Assembly (NCBI GenBank): GCA_963695835.1 | Contig: CAVOHR010000001.1 | Span: 1,362,631 to 1,426,630, forward strand | Source of the DNA: VRUE01 sp963695835 | GTDB taxonomy: Bacteria > Actinomycetota > Thermoleophilia > Solirubrobacterales > 70-9 | Length of the DNA: 64,000 nt | Reading direction: 5' to 3' | In this document: positions 16,668 to 24,971 of the stretch, piece by piece | How the letters are laid out: each line of letters opens with the position of its first letter | Position numbering within the stretch: the first letter of the stretch is position 1 | Program-made: the position numbers and the translations under genes | The notes under the pieces: generated by a model | The model's input: only the letters and a program-made list of their open reading frames with translations | Databases searched by the model: none | What the model was told of the DNA's origin: nothing

Positions 16668-17692
16668 GCGCCCTCGACCGCATCTCGGTCGCCGCGATCG
16701 GCATGACCGTCGCCGACCTCGAGGCGGAGGCGAAGCGGGCCGAGGCGGCGGGGGTCGAGTGCGTCTGGGCGCCGGAGCTGTTCCGCTCCTCGGTCACCCA
16801 GGCCGCCTACCTGGCGGGGCGCACCGAGCGGATCGGGATCGCCACCGGGATCGCCTGGGCCTTCACCCGCAGCCCCTTCATCCTCGCCGTCTCCGCGCTC
16901 GACGTCGACGAGATGTCGGGCGGGCGCTTCCGCCTCGGCCTCGGCTCCGGCGTCAAGCGGCTGAACGAAACCTGGCACAACGCCGAGTACGGCAAGCCGG
17001 CGCCGCACCTGCGCGAGGCGGTCGAGGCGACGCGGCTGATCATGCAGCAGGCCGGGGCGGGCGAGCCGATCCGCTTCGAGGGCTCCTACTACGACATCGA
17101 CATCAGGGGCTGGATCCGGCCCCATCCGGCGCCGCGCGAGGCGGTGCCGATCTACACCGCCGGCGTGCAGGGCGGGATGTGCCGGATGGCCGGCGACGTC
17201 GCCGACGGCCTGATCGGCCACCCGATCCAGAGCCTGCGCTGGATCGACGAGGTCGTCGTCGCCTCCTTCGAGGAGGGCCTGAAGCGCTCCGGCCGCGAGC
17301 GCAAGGACTTCGACTACCTGCCGACCGTCTGCTGCGCGATCGACGACGACGAGGCCAGGGCGATCGAGATGGCCCGCCGCACGATCTCCTTCTACGCCAC
17401 GGTCAGGACCTACATGCCGCTCTGGGAGCTGCACGGCTTCGCCGACAACGCGGTCGCCGCCGGCGAGGCCTTCCGCCGCGGCGACCTCGCCGCCGTCCCG
17501 GCGGCCATAAGCGACGAGATGGTCGACGCCTACTGCGCCGCCGGGCCCCTCGACAAGGTCCGCGCCCGGGTCGAGCAGACGGCCGAGCGAGCCGACGGCC
17601 TGTTCCTCACTCCGCCCACCTACTTCATCTCCCCCGAGGAGCTGAGCGAGTACCAGAACCGCCTGATAGACGCCTTCGGCCCGGCCCACTGA
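16664..17692 (+). CDS. LLM-class (F420/FMN-type) oxidoreductase
   Basis: 342 residues from a TTG at 16664 that overlaps the acyl-CoA dehydrogenase stop (TTGA), implying translational coupling. Luciferase-like TIM barrel: 'GVECVWAPELFRSSVTQAAY', 'IGIATGIAWAFTRSPFILA', 'GGRFRLGLGSGVKRLNE' and 'VPIYTAGVQGGMCRMAGDV'. Actinobacterial members with these patterns usually use F420, others FMN. It probably carries out a redox step on the same CoA-ester pathway as the two dehydrogenases in front of it. Starts further upstream in the same frame lie inside the dehydrogenase gene and are rejected. Confidence 0.87.
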   Translation: MSALDRISVAAIGMTVADLEAEAKRAEAAGVECVWAPELFRSSVTQAAYLAGRTERIGIATGIAWAFTRSPFILAVSALDVDEMSGGRFRLGLGSGVKRLNETWHNAEYGKPAPHLREAVEATRLIMQQAGAGEPIRFEGSYYDIDIRGWIRPHPAPREAVPIYTAGVQGGMCRMAGDVADGLIGHPIQSLRWIDEVVVASFEEGLKRSGRERKDFDYLPTVCCAIDDDEARAIEMARRTISFYATVRTYMPLWELHGFADNAVAAGEAFRRGDLAAVPAAISDEMVDAYCAAGPLDKVRARVEQTAERADGLFLTPPTYFISPEELSEYQNRLIDAFGPAH

Positions 17693-17721
17693 GTTGTGAG
17701 GGGTTCTTAGGCCAGCAGAGA

Positions 17722-17737
17722 GGAGCCCGGCTCCTTT
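17722..17737 (+). terminator. Short hairpin with T3 after the dehydrogenase operon
   Basis: GGAGCC-C-GGCTCC followed by TTT, 30 bases after the LLM oxidoreductase stop. The stem is only 6 bp, so it is a weak terminator candidate for the three-gene unit. Confidence 0.35.
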
Positions 17738-17754
17738 ACGGCCGGCTCCATGCG

Positions 17755-17961
17755 CTACTCGTCGCGCGGGGTGATGCGGAAGACCGAGACGACCTCGGCC
17801 TGGTGGGCCTCGGGATGGGCGACGTAGGCGCTGGGGCCGCCGCCGAACCAGCCGGAGGCTTCGTTGTTGCCGACGAAGACGCCGGGGTGGTGGCGGCCTT
17901 CGCCGTCCTCGACCCAGACCTTGTCGCCCTCCTTGAACCCATGCTCGATCTCGTCAGCCAT
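17755..17961 (-). CDS. Small beta-rich protein of unknown function
   Basis: 68 residues from the ATG at 17961. 'FKEGDKVWVEDGEGRHHPGVF' looks like an SH3/KOW-like beta-barrel start (a surface-charge 'GD-V-V' turn), continuing with 'AYVAHPEAHQAEVVSVFRI'. No signal peptide. It converges on the LLM oxidoreductase gene and lies downstream of another small minus-strand gene, separated by a hairpin repeat. Family not known. Confidence 0.65.
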   Translation of the reverse strand: MADEIEHGFKEGDKVWVEDGEGRHHPGVFVGNNEASGWFGGGPSAYVAHPEAHQAEVVSVFRITPRDE

Positions 17962-17996
17962 CGCTTGGCAGCATAGTCGGGCCAGCGCAGGCCATC

Positions 17997-18025
17997 ACGT
18001 TTTCCACGCACCGCATGGAAAACGT
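17997..18025. repeat. Hairpin repeat family F, copy 1
   Basis: ACGTTTTCCA and its complement TGGAAAACGT, separated by 9 bases. The same hairpin, longer and perfect, is at 48560-48592. It lies between two small minus-strand genes and so could end transcription of the upstream one. Confidence 0.65.
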
Positions 18026-18055
18026 CGGACTCGCGGAAGAAGATCACCTTGGCCT

Positions 18056-18307
18056 TCATCGGTGGCCGATGCCCATCGTGCCGCGCGGATCGCCGCTGTG
18101 CTCGGCGAGCGCTTCGAGGTCGGCGATCTTCCGTTCCCCTTCGACCCGCGCCGGGTGCCCGGCGGGCAGCGGCTCGATCAGGCGCCGGATGCGGTTGCGC
18201 ACCTGCAGGGCGAAGTGCGGGGTGGACGGGCCGGCGAGGGCGCGGACGTCCTCGACCGTCACCTCGTGGCCGCCGCCCAGCCGGTCGGGACTCTCGGCCT
18301 CGCTCAT
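18056..18307 (-). CDS. Small conserved helical protein of unknown function
   Basis: 83 residues from the ATG at 18307. Codon third positions are almost all G/C, as in real genes here. The sequence is helical and charged ('TPHFALQVRNRIRRLIEPL', 'EGERKIADLEALAEHSGDP'), with a Gly/His-rich end. No signal peptide or membrane segment. It is followed by hairpin repeat F and another small gene on the same strand, and lies 64 bases downstream of the CWB2 gene, so all three may be one unit. Not recognised. Confidence 0.6.
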   Translation of the reverse strand: MSEAESPDRLGGGHEVTVEDVRALAGPSTPHFALQVRNRIRRLIEPLPAGHPARVEGERKIADLEALAEHSGDPRGTMGIGHR

Positions 18308-18371
18308 GACAAGGATTCCCGCGTCGCTCCCTCACGGGGAATCAGGTGTGGACACTCGGTCGCTGCCCAGC

Positions 18372-19667
18372 TCATGGTTCCCCTCCGATCCTGGCCAGCG
18401 CCGCCAGCTCGTCGATTTCCGCCTGTTGACTCACGTCGATCGCTTCCTGGTCTCCGATCACCCACGCGTGGTTGTAGAAGGCGCGCGTCGGGTCCGTGGT
18501 GTAGCCCGGCTTGACGTCGAGCAGGTAGCCGCGCAGCGCATCGGGAAGCCTAGCGGCGTCGTCGGTGAGCAGCAGCGGCCCCCAGGCGCCCGCCGCGGAC
18601 AGCGCCGCCGCCGCGGGCGCGTCGAGAGGCTGGTCGGAACGGGCGACGACGAAACCGTGGCCGGGGTCGTTGACGTTCCAGCCGAAGCCGCCGCCCGAGT
18701 AGCGCGCCAGTTCGATCGCGTTCGCAACCGGGTCCTCGCCCGAGACGCGCCGCACCCGGTTGTCGATCCTGGCGATTGCGCGGAAGACCTGCGAGGAGAT
18801 CGCCGACGAGGGCCCGAGCACGTAGACGGGGACGTGCGGATGGCGCCTCAGGGCGGCCGCGGTCGCCGCCGGGAGCTTGCCGGGGCCGCTGAAGAGGACG
18901 GGATCGCCGGAGCGCGCCGCCCAGGCGGCGGCGGGCATCGCGAAGGCGGAGTCGCCGGCCGGCGCGACGACGACGTGCCGGGGCGGCGCGCCGAGCAGCC
19001 TGTCCCGCAATTCCGCGATCGCCGCCGCACCGGCGACGCCGGTGGCGCCGACCGCGGTCGTCCTCATGTCGGCAGGCGCGGCGGCCGCGCCGAAGACGAA
19101 CGCCTGCGCCCCGCCGCTGTCCTTGCCGCCCTGCGGATCGAGCGCGTCGAGCGCTTCGACCGTCGGGTCGGGCATCCCGCCGGCCTCGGAGACGAGCACC
19201 GGCGCGCCGAGCGGGGGCGCCATCAGGACCGAGGCGGCGATCGCGGTCTGCCAGTCGCCGGCGTCGACCAGGCTGACGGCTTCCGGCCGCTGGGCGGGAT
19301 CGGTGGACGGATAGGTGGCGAGAGCGACGCCGGCGGCGGTGGAGGCGGGGTCGGAGCCGCCGACGCGGGTCGTGTTGGCAGTCGCGAACTCGGGGTAGCC
19401 CAGCTCGCTCGCCGGTTGCGAGGCGGGCGCCGCGGCCCGCCCGCCGTCCGGTTCGACGGGCGCCGGCGTGGCGGTTTCTGCGCTCCCGCCGCCCGATCCG
19501 CCACCGACGATCGCCGCGACGATGAACACGACGGCGAGCACGAACAGCCCCGCGATCGCCTTCAGCGCCGTGGGAATCGGCCTGCGCCGCCGCTTCGGCG
19601 CCGGCGGCGCCCGGGCTGGCTTCTCCGCCGGCACGTCGGCGTTGATCGGCCGCGTCATCAGGGGCAA
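18372..19667 (-). CDS. Membrane-anchored cell-wall-binding repeat 2 (CWB2) protein
   Basis: 431 residues. A basic N-terminus ('APPAPKRRRRPIPTALK') precedes one membrane helix (about 38-57), then a Gly/Ser/Pro-rich linker, then a large exported domain with CWB2-type repeats. The clearest repeat is 'VPVYVLGPSSAISSQVF' followed by 'RVRRVSGEDPVANAIELAR', preceded by two more degenerate copies. CWB2 repeats bind anionic wall polymers; with no catalytic domain attached, a structural or surface-display role is likely. Divergent from the acyl-CoA dehydrogenase at 19772. Confidence 0.8.
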   Translation of the reverse strand: MPLMTRPINADVPAEKPARAPPAPKRRRRPIPTALKAIAGLFVLAVVFIVAAIVGGGSGGGSAETATPAPVEPDGGRAAAPASQPASELGYPEFATANTTRVGGSDPASTAAGVALATYPSTDPAQRPEAVSLVDAGDWQTAIAASVLMAPPLGAPVLVSEAGGMPDPTVEALDALDPQGGKDSGGAQAFVFGAAAAPADMRTTAVGATGVAGAAAIAELRDRLLGAPPRHVVVAPAGDSAFAMPAAAWAARSGDPVLFSGPGKLPAATAAALRRHPHVPVYVLGPSSAISSQVFRAIARIDNRVRRVSGEDPVANAIELARYSGGGFGWNVNDPGHGFVVARSDQPLDAPAAAALSAAGAWGPLLLTDDAARLPDALRGYLLDVKPGYTTDPTRAFYNHAWVIGDQEAIDVSQQAEIDELAALARIGGEP

Positions 19668-19721
19668 CGCTATTGCAACTCCGTTGCTGGCTGGTCGGTC
19701 AGCTAAACTCCGACGGAGCTA

Positions 19722-19739
19722 TTGACTGACTAGTCAATC
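19722..19739. promoter_or_regulatory. TetR/FadR-like operator upstream of acyl-CoA dehydrogenase
   Basis: TTGACTGACTAGTCAATC sits 33 bases before the dehydrogenase start; arms ATTGACT and AGTCAAT (19721-19738) are perfect complements around GACT. It matches the site at 12543-12560 at 14 of 18 positions. It probably represses this gene until acyl-CoA accumulates (inferred). Confidence 0.65.
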
Positions 19740-19771
19740 AACCACGCGACGCCGTCACCGGAGGGGATCGA

Positions 19772-21049
19772 ATGGATTTTGCGCTTAACGAGGAGCAGCA
19801 GGAGTTCAAGGACAGCGCCCGGGCCTTCGCCCGCGACGTGATCCGCCCGGCGGCGCGCAAGCACGACGAAGAGGAGAGCACTCCCTGGGAGGTGGTCAAG
19901 GAGGCGCGCAAGCAGGGCTTCCAGGGCCTCGAGGCGATCCAGCGCTCGGCCGCCGACGCCGACGGGCAGATGCAGGTGATCTCCGCCGAGGAGTTCCACT
20001 GGGGCTGCGCCGGCATCGCCCTGGCGATCTCCGGCTCCGGCCTCGCCGCCGCCGGCATCGCCTCCTCCGGCACCCCGGAGCAGATCGCCCACTGGGTCCC
20101 CGACTGCTTCGGAACCGGCGACGAGGTCAAGCTCGGCGCCTACGCGGTCACCGAGCCGCAGGCCGGCTCCGACGTGAAGAGCCTGAAGACGACCGCCAAG
20201 CGCGACGGCGACGAGTGGGTGCTGAACGGGACCAAGGTCTTCATCACCAACGGCGGCATCGCCGACGTCCACGTCGTCGTCGCCACCGTCGATCCCAGCC
20301 TGGGGACGCGCGGCCAGGCCTCCTTCGTGATCGGCAAGGACACCCCCGGCCTCAGCCAGGGCAAGAAGGAGTCGAAGCTCGGGATCCGCGCCTCGCACAC
20401 CGCCGAGGTGATCCTCGACGAATGCCGCATCCCGGCCGAGAACCTGCTCGGCGGCGAGGAGAAGCTGGAGCGCAAGCTGCAGCGCGGCCGGGAAGGGAAG
20501 AAGTCGCGCGGCGCCGACGCGCTGGCGACCTTCGAGATCACCCGGCCGCTGGTCGGCGCCTCGGCGCTCGGCATCGCCCAGGCCGCCTACGAGTGGACGC
20601 TCGAGTACCTCGACGGCCGGTCCGAGGGCGGCACGCCGCTGCTGCAGACCCAGCGCATCCAGCAGACGCTCGCCGACGTCGCGACCGAGATCGAGGCGGC
20701 GCGGCTGCTGGTTCAGCGAGCCGCATGGATGGGTCGCAACGGGATCCCGATGCGCGGCGGCCAGGGCTCGATGTCGAAGCTGAAGGCCGGCGACGTGACG
20801 ATGTGGGCGACGACGACGCTGATGGACCTAGTCGGTCCCGACGCGCAGAGCACCGAGTGCCCGCTGGAGAAGTGGTTCCGGGACGCCAAGGTCTACCAGC
20901 TGTTCGAGGGGACGGCGGAGATCCAGCGGATGGTGATCTCGCGGATGCAGGCGCGGGAATACGGCGAGCGTCTCGGGTACGCGGCCGAAGTTGCTGCGGA
21001 GGCGATGAAGGACGATGGCAAGGCTGAGAAGGAGCCAGTAGCGGCGTAG
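19772..21049 (+). CDS. Acyl-CoA dehydrogenase
   Basis: 425 residues with the complete family set: 'AYAVTEPQAGSDVKSLKTTA' (FAD/substrate loop), 'LNGTKVFITNGGIADVHVVV', and the catalytic Glu in 'YQLFEGTAEIQRMVISRM'. It contains an insertion after 'ENLLGGEEKL' rich in Lys/Arg, not usual in short-chain enzymes. FAD-dependent alpha,beta-dehydrogenation of acyl-CoA, first step of beta-oxidation. The upstream operator links it to the thiolase locus. A 24-bp hairpin follows. Confidence 0.92.
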   Translation: MDFALNEEQQEFKDSARAFARDVIRPAARKHDEEESTPWEVVKEARKQGFQGLEAIQRSAADADGQMQVISAEEFHWGCAGIALAISGSGLAAAGIASSGTPEQIAHWVPDCFGTGDEVKLGAYAVTEPQAGSDVKSLKTTAKRDGDEWVLNGTKVFITNGGIADVHVVVATVDPSLGTRGQASFVIGKDTPGLSQGKKESKLGIRASHTAEVILDECRIPAENLLGGEEKLERKLQRGREGKKSRGADALATFEITRPLVGASALGIAQAAYEWTLEYLDGRSEGGTPLLQTQRIQQTLADVATEIEAARLLVQRAAWMGRNGIPMRGGQGSMSKLKAGDVTMWATTTLMDLVGPDAQSTECPLEKWFRDAKVYQLFEGTAEIQRMVISRMQAREYGERLGYAAEVAAEAMKDDGKAEKEPVAA

Positions 21050-21051
21050 GT

Positions 21052-21075
21052 GAAGGGGAGTCGGGACTCCCCTTC
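21052..21075. terminator. Hairpin after acyl-CoA dehydrogenase
   Basis: GAAGGGGAGTC-GG-GACTCCCCTTC: perfect 11-bp arms with a 2-base loop, beginning 3 bases after the stop codon. No T-tract follows. Probable transcript end. Confidence 0.55.
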
Positions 21076-21143
21076 GCAAGCGGGGTTGCAGGGATCCGAC
21101 ATAGCGTCACGGCGGCGCTGGAGTCTCGCTAGCCTGCGTCGTC

Positions 21144-22340
21144 ATGCTGAAGACTCGCCCGGCCGCGGTGGCTTTGGTGGCTGCTGCGGCGGCGCTCGTC
21201 GTGCTGCTGTTGTGCGGTGGGGCGGCGCCGGCCAAGGATCTCGAATCGGCACTGAACGCGAAGGAAGCGAAGCTTTCGAAGGTTCGGCAGCGCAGGGGCG
21301 TGCTGACTTCGACGATCTCCCATTACCGGGTGCGGATCGAAAGGCTGACGAAGGAGGTTGCCGCGCTTCGCACGCAGGAGGTCGGGGTGCGGTCGCGGCT
21401 GCGGGCCAAGCAGGCCGAACTGGACCACGCGGTCGCCGAACTGGATGTCGCCCGGAAGCATCTGGCGGTGGTGCGGGCGCGGCTCGAGCGGGCGCTGACG
21501 GCGCTGCGGCAGCGGCTGGTGGCGATGTACGAGGCGGGCAGCCCCGACATCCTCAGCGTGATCGTCAATGCCGGCGGCTATGAAGAGCTGATCGACCGGA
21601 CCGAGTACCTGAACCGGATCCACGGCCTCGACGAAGCGGTGGTGGGCCGGGTGCGCGAACTGCGCGACCAGGTGAAGCGCACCGTCGGCAAGCTGCGCTC
21701 CACCAAGGACACGATCGAAGCCGCCCGCGACGCGATCGCCGCCGAAGAGCAGGCGCTGGCGAGCGCCCGTGCCGCCGTGCAGAGCCGCGAGGCCGACCTC
21801 GTGGCGACCAGGCGCAGCCGCGAAGCGGCGCTGGAGAAGGTCGAGGGCTCCGAAGAAGAGCTGGACGGCGACGTCGCCTCGATCCAGGCCGAACTGGCGG
21901 CCACCCTCGCCGGGACCGGCTCGGCGCCACTCCCGGCCGGTCCGATCCAGGGCGGCAACGGCAGCGGCCTGATCTGGCCGGTCGACGGGCCGGTCGTCTC
22001 CGGCTTCGGCCCGCGCTTCGGCGGCAGCGAGTTCCACGAGGGGATCGACATCGCGGTGCCGAGCGGCACGCCGATCCGCGCCGCCGCGGCCGGGACCGTG
22101 ATCTTCACCGAGCCGGAGGCGAGTAGCGGCGGCTACGGCAACTTCACCTGCATCGACCACGGCGGCGGGCTCTCCACCTGCTACGCCCACCAGGAGTCGT
22201 TCGCGGTCTCCACCGGCCAGCAGGTCTCCCAGGGCCAGATCATCGGCTACAGCGACTGCACCGGCCACTGCTTCGGGCCGCACGTCCACTTCGAGGTCCG
22301 GATCGGTGGCGCCCCCACCGACCCGATGGGCTACCTGTAG
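21144..22340 (+). CDS. M23 peptidoglycan hydrolase with coiled-coil domain (EnvC/NlpD-like)
   Basis: 398 residues. Signal peptide (about 1-30), a long coiled coil (about 35-255, interrupted near 130-170 by 'MYEAGSPDILSVIVNAGGYE'), a Gly-rich linker and a C-terminal M23 peptidase domain. Zinc-site residues are visible in 'FHEGIDIAVPSGTP' and 'GPHVHFEVRIGG', with 'YAHQESFAV' between them. Expected to cleave peptide cross-links in the wall outside the membrane; the coiled coil usually restrains the enzyme and positions it at the division site. 'GDCTGHC'-like cysteines near the active site may form a disulfide. Confidence 0.92.
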   Translation: MLKTRPAAVALVAAAAALVVLLLCGGAAPAKDLESALNAKEAKLSKVRQRRGVLTSTISHYRVRIERLTKEVAALRTQEVGVRSRLRAKQAELDHAVAELDVARKHLAVVRARLERALTALRQRLVAMYEAGSPDILSVIVNAGGYEELIDRTEYLNRIHGLDEAVVGRVRELRDQVKRTVGKLRSTKDTIEAARDAIAAEEQALASARAAVQSREADLVATRRSREAALEKVEGSEEELDGDVASIQAELAATLAGTGSAPLPAGPIQGGNGSGLIWPVDGPVVSGFGPRFGGSEFHEGIDIAVPSGTPIRAAAAGTVIFTEPEASSGGYGNFTCIDHGGGLSTCYAHQESFAVSTGQQVSQGQIIGYSDCTGHCFGPHVHFEVRIGGAPTDPMGYL

Positions 22341-22410
22341 AGCGGTCGGCGGCTTGCTCGGCGGCGGGCACTGACCGCGACCACACCGATTCCGGTCACA
22401 ATGCCGACCG

Positions 22411-23721
22411 ATGACCGAACGCGGACAAGCGGGCGCGGTCGCCGACCCGATCGCCGGCTCTCCGGTCTTCCCGGCGGGTAGCCGGGTCAACGAGCTGGGC
22501 CGGCTCGAGGTCGCCGGCTGCGACGTGGTCGAGCTGGCCGCCGAGCTGGGCACGCCGGCCTACCTCTACGCCGAGGACGACATGCGCGGACGCGCGCGCG
22601 CCTACCGTGAGGCGTTCGAGCGGCGAACCGACGACTTCGAGGTGCTCTTCGCCAGCAAGGCGTTCCCCTGCACCGCCGCCTACCGGCTGTTCGCCGAGGA
22701 GGGGCTGTCGGTCGACGTCGCCTCGGGCGGCGAGCTGCACATGGCGCTGCGAGCGGGTTTCGACCCTACCCGCATCCACATGCACGGCAACAACAAGAGC
22801 GACGAGGAGATCCTGCTGGCCTCGCGGGCCGGAGTCGGCCACCTGATCCTCGACTCCTTCGACGAGATCGAGCGCTGCGAGCGCCTGCTCGACGAGCCGC
22901 AGCGGGTGCTGATCCGCGTCACCCCCGGGATCAAGCCCTCGACCCACGACTACGTCCAGACCGGGCAGCTCGACTCGAAGTTCGGCTTCGGGCTGGAGGA
23001 CGGCCTGGCGGCGCGGGCGATCGAGCGGGTCCTGGCGAGCGACGCGCTCGAGCTGGTCGGCCTGCACGCCCACATCGGCTCGCAGATCTTCGAGCTGGAG
23101 CCCTACCGGCTGGCGATCGAGGCGCTCGGTGCCCTGGCCGGCGACTGGTGCCGGATGGTCAACGTCGGCGGCGGGCTCGGCATCGCCTACACCGCTGAGG
23201 ACGAGCCCCCCTCGATCGACGCCTACGTCGACGTCAAGGTCCGCGCCGTCGCCGAGGTGTTCGGCGACGGGGTGCGGGTTCTGGTCGAGCCCGGCCGCTC
23301 GCTGGTCGGCAACGCCGGCCTCACCGCCTACCGGGTCGGCACGATGAAGGAGATCCCCGGCGTCCGCACCTACGTCGCGGTCGACGGCGGCATGTCGGAC
23401 AACTTGCGGCCGATGCTCTACGGCTCCCGCTACGAGGCGCTGATCGCCGACCGCGCCGGCGCAGTCCCCGACACTCCGGCGACGATCGCCGGCATGCACT
23501 GCGAGTCCGGCGACGTCGTGGTCCGCGACGCGATGCTCGCCGCGCCGGCGGTCGGCGACGTGCTGGTCACCCCCGCGACCGGCGCCTACGGCTACGCGAT
23601 GGCGAGCAACTACAACGGCGTTCCCCGCCCGCCGGTGGTCTTCTGCCGCGACGGCGAGGCGCGCGTCGTCGTGCGGCGCGAGACCTACGAGGATCTGACC
23701 GCGCGCGATGTCGATGGCTGA
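22411..23721 (+). CDS. lysA: Diaminopimelate decarboxylase
   Basis: 436 residues, alanine-racemase-like fold type III PLP enzyme. Lys83 in 'LFASKAFPC' forms the Schiff base; 'LHAHIGSQIFE', 'VNVGGGLGI' and the interface cysteine motif 'MHCESGDVVV' complete the site. Converts meso-diaminopimelate to lysine. Its last 14 bases overlap hom, the first of the threonine genes, giving an aspartate-family operon lysA-hom-thrC-(DUF4258-DUF2283)-thrB. Confidence 0.96.
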   Translation: MTERGQAGAVADPIAGSPVFPAGSRVNELGRLEVAGCDVVELAAELGTPAYLYAEDDMRGRARAYREAFERRTDDFEVLFASKAFPCTAAYRLFAEEGLSVDVASGGELHMALRAGFDPTRIHMHGNNKSDEEILLASRAGVGHLILDSFDEIERCERLLDEPQRVLIRVTPGIKPSTHDYVQTGQLDSKFGFGLEDGLAARAIERVLASDALELVGLHAHIGSQIFELEPYRLAIEALGALAGDWCRMVNVGGGLGIAYTAEDEPPSIDAYVDVKVRAVAEVFGDGVRVLVEPGRSLVGNAGLTAYRVGTMKEIPGVRTYVAVDGGMSDNLRPMLYGSRYEALIADRAGAVPDTPATIAGMHCESGDVVVRDAMLAAPAVGDVLVTPATGAYGYAMASNYNGVPRPPVVFCRDGEARVVVRRETYEDLTARDVDG

Positions 23722-24937
23722 TCCGGTCCGCATCGGGCTGCTGGGGCGCGGCACGGTCGGCGGCGCCTTTGCCGCGCTGCTCGCCGAGCGAGCGGGCGCG
23801 GTCGAGGCGGCTACCGGGCGGCGGCCGGAGCTGGCCGGGACGCTGACCCGCGCCGAGGGCGACTTCGGCGTCATCCTCGAGCAGTCCGACCTGATCGTCG
23901 AGCTGATCGGCGGCACCGACCCGGCGCGCGGCTACGTGCTCGACGCGCTGCGCGCCGGCCGGCCGGTCGTCACCGCGAACAAGCAGCTGCTCGCCCAGCA
24001 CGGCGACGAGCTCTTCGCGGTCGCCCGCGAGGCCGGCGTGCAGCTTCGCTTCGAGGCGGCGGTGGCCGGGGTGATCCCGATCGTCCGCACGATCCAGGAG
24101 AGCTTCGGCGTGACCGAGATCGGCAAGGTCTTCGGGATCGTCAACGGCACCACCAACTTCATCCTCAGCGAGATGGCGGCGAGCGGGGCGCCCTACGAGG
24201 ACGTCCTCGCCCGAGCCCAGGAGCTGGGCTACGCCGAGGCCGACCCGAGCGACGACGTCAACGGCGCCGACGCGGCGGCGAAGATGGCGATCCTCGCCCG
24301 GCTCGCCTTCCATACCCCGGTGACGCTCGACGAGGTCGCCTACGAGGGGATCGAGCGGGTCAAGCCCGACGACCTCGCCTACGCCAAGGAGCTCGGCCTC
24401 TCGCTGAAGCTGCTCGGCGTCGCCGAACGCCGCGAGGGTGGGATCAGCGTCCGCGTCTTCCCCTGCTTCCTCTACGGCGGCCATCCGCTGGCGCCGGTCG
24501 GCGGCCCGTTCAACGCGGTGATGGTCGAGGCGCCGGCGATCACCGAGGTGACGATGTCCGGGCCCGGCGCCGGCGGGGTCGAGACGGCCTCGGCGGTGCT
24601 CGGCGACGTCGCCTCGATCCTCGCCGGCGAGGCTCCGGTCCACGAGGCGCGCGAGCGGCTGCCGCTGGTCAGCGACGTCAGCTCGTCCTTCTACCTGCAC
24701 CTCGAGGTCGCCGACGAACCCGGCGTGCTGGCGAAGATCGCCCAGCTTCTGGGCGAGAACGAGATCTCGGTCAAGAGCGTCGTCCAGCGCGGGATCGGCG
24801 ACGACGCGCGGCTGGTGATGGTCGTCCACGAGTGCCTCGAGTCGCGCTTCGCGCGGGCGGTCGAGCAGATCGCCGCGCTGGACGAGCTGCGCTCGGCGCC
24901 GCGCTCGATCCGCGTCATCGAGGAGGAGTTCGTGTGA
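23708..24937 (+). CDS. hom: Homoserine dehydrogenase
   Basis: 409 residues. N-terminal Rossmann domain 'IGLLGRGTVGGAFAALLAER', catalytic domain 'VFGIVNGTTNFILSEMA' and 'AQELGYAEADPSDDVNGADA', and a C-terminal ACT domain (about 330-400, 'HLEVADEPGVLAKIAQLLGE') that gives threonine feedback control. Reduces aspartate semialdehyde to homoserine. The ATG at 23708 overlaps lysA; an ATG two codons later (23714) is the alternative. Confidence 0.96.
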   Translation: MSMADPVRIGLLGRGTVGGAFAALLAERAGAVEAATGRRPELAGTLTRAEGDFGVILEQSDLIVELIGGTDPARGYVLDALRAGRPVVTANKQLLAQHGDELFAVAREAGVQLRFEAAVAGVIPIVRTIQESFGVTEIGKVFGIVNGTTNFILSEMAASGAPYEDVLARAQELGYAEADPSDDVNGADAAAKMAILARLAFHTPVTLDEVAYEGIERVKPDDLAYAKELGLSLKLLGVAERREGGISVRVFPCFLYGGHPLAPVGGPFNAVMVEAPAITEVTMSGPGAGGVETASAVLGDVASILAGEAPVHEARERLPLVSDVSSSFYLHLEVADEPGVLAKIAQLLGENEISVKSVVQRGIGDDARLVMVVHECLESRFARAVEQIAALDELRSAPRSIRVIEEEFV

Positions 24938-24971
24938 GGGGCCCCCTTTCGATCCGCTTCGTCGATCGCTG

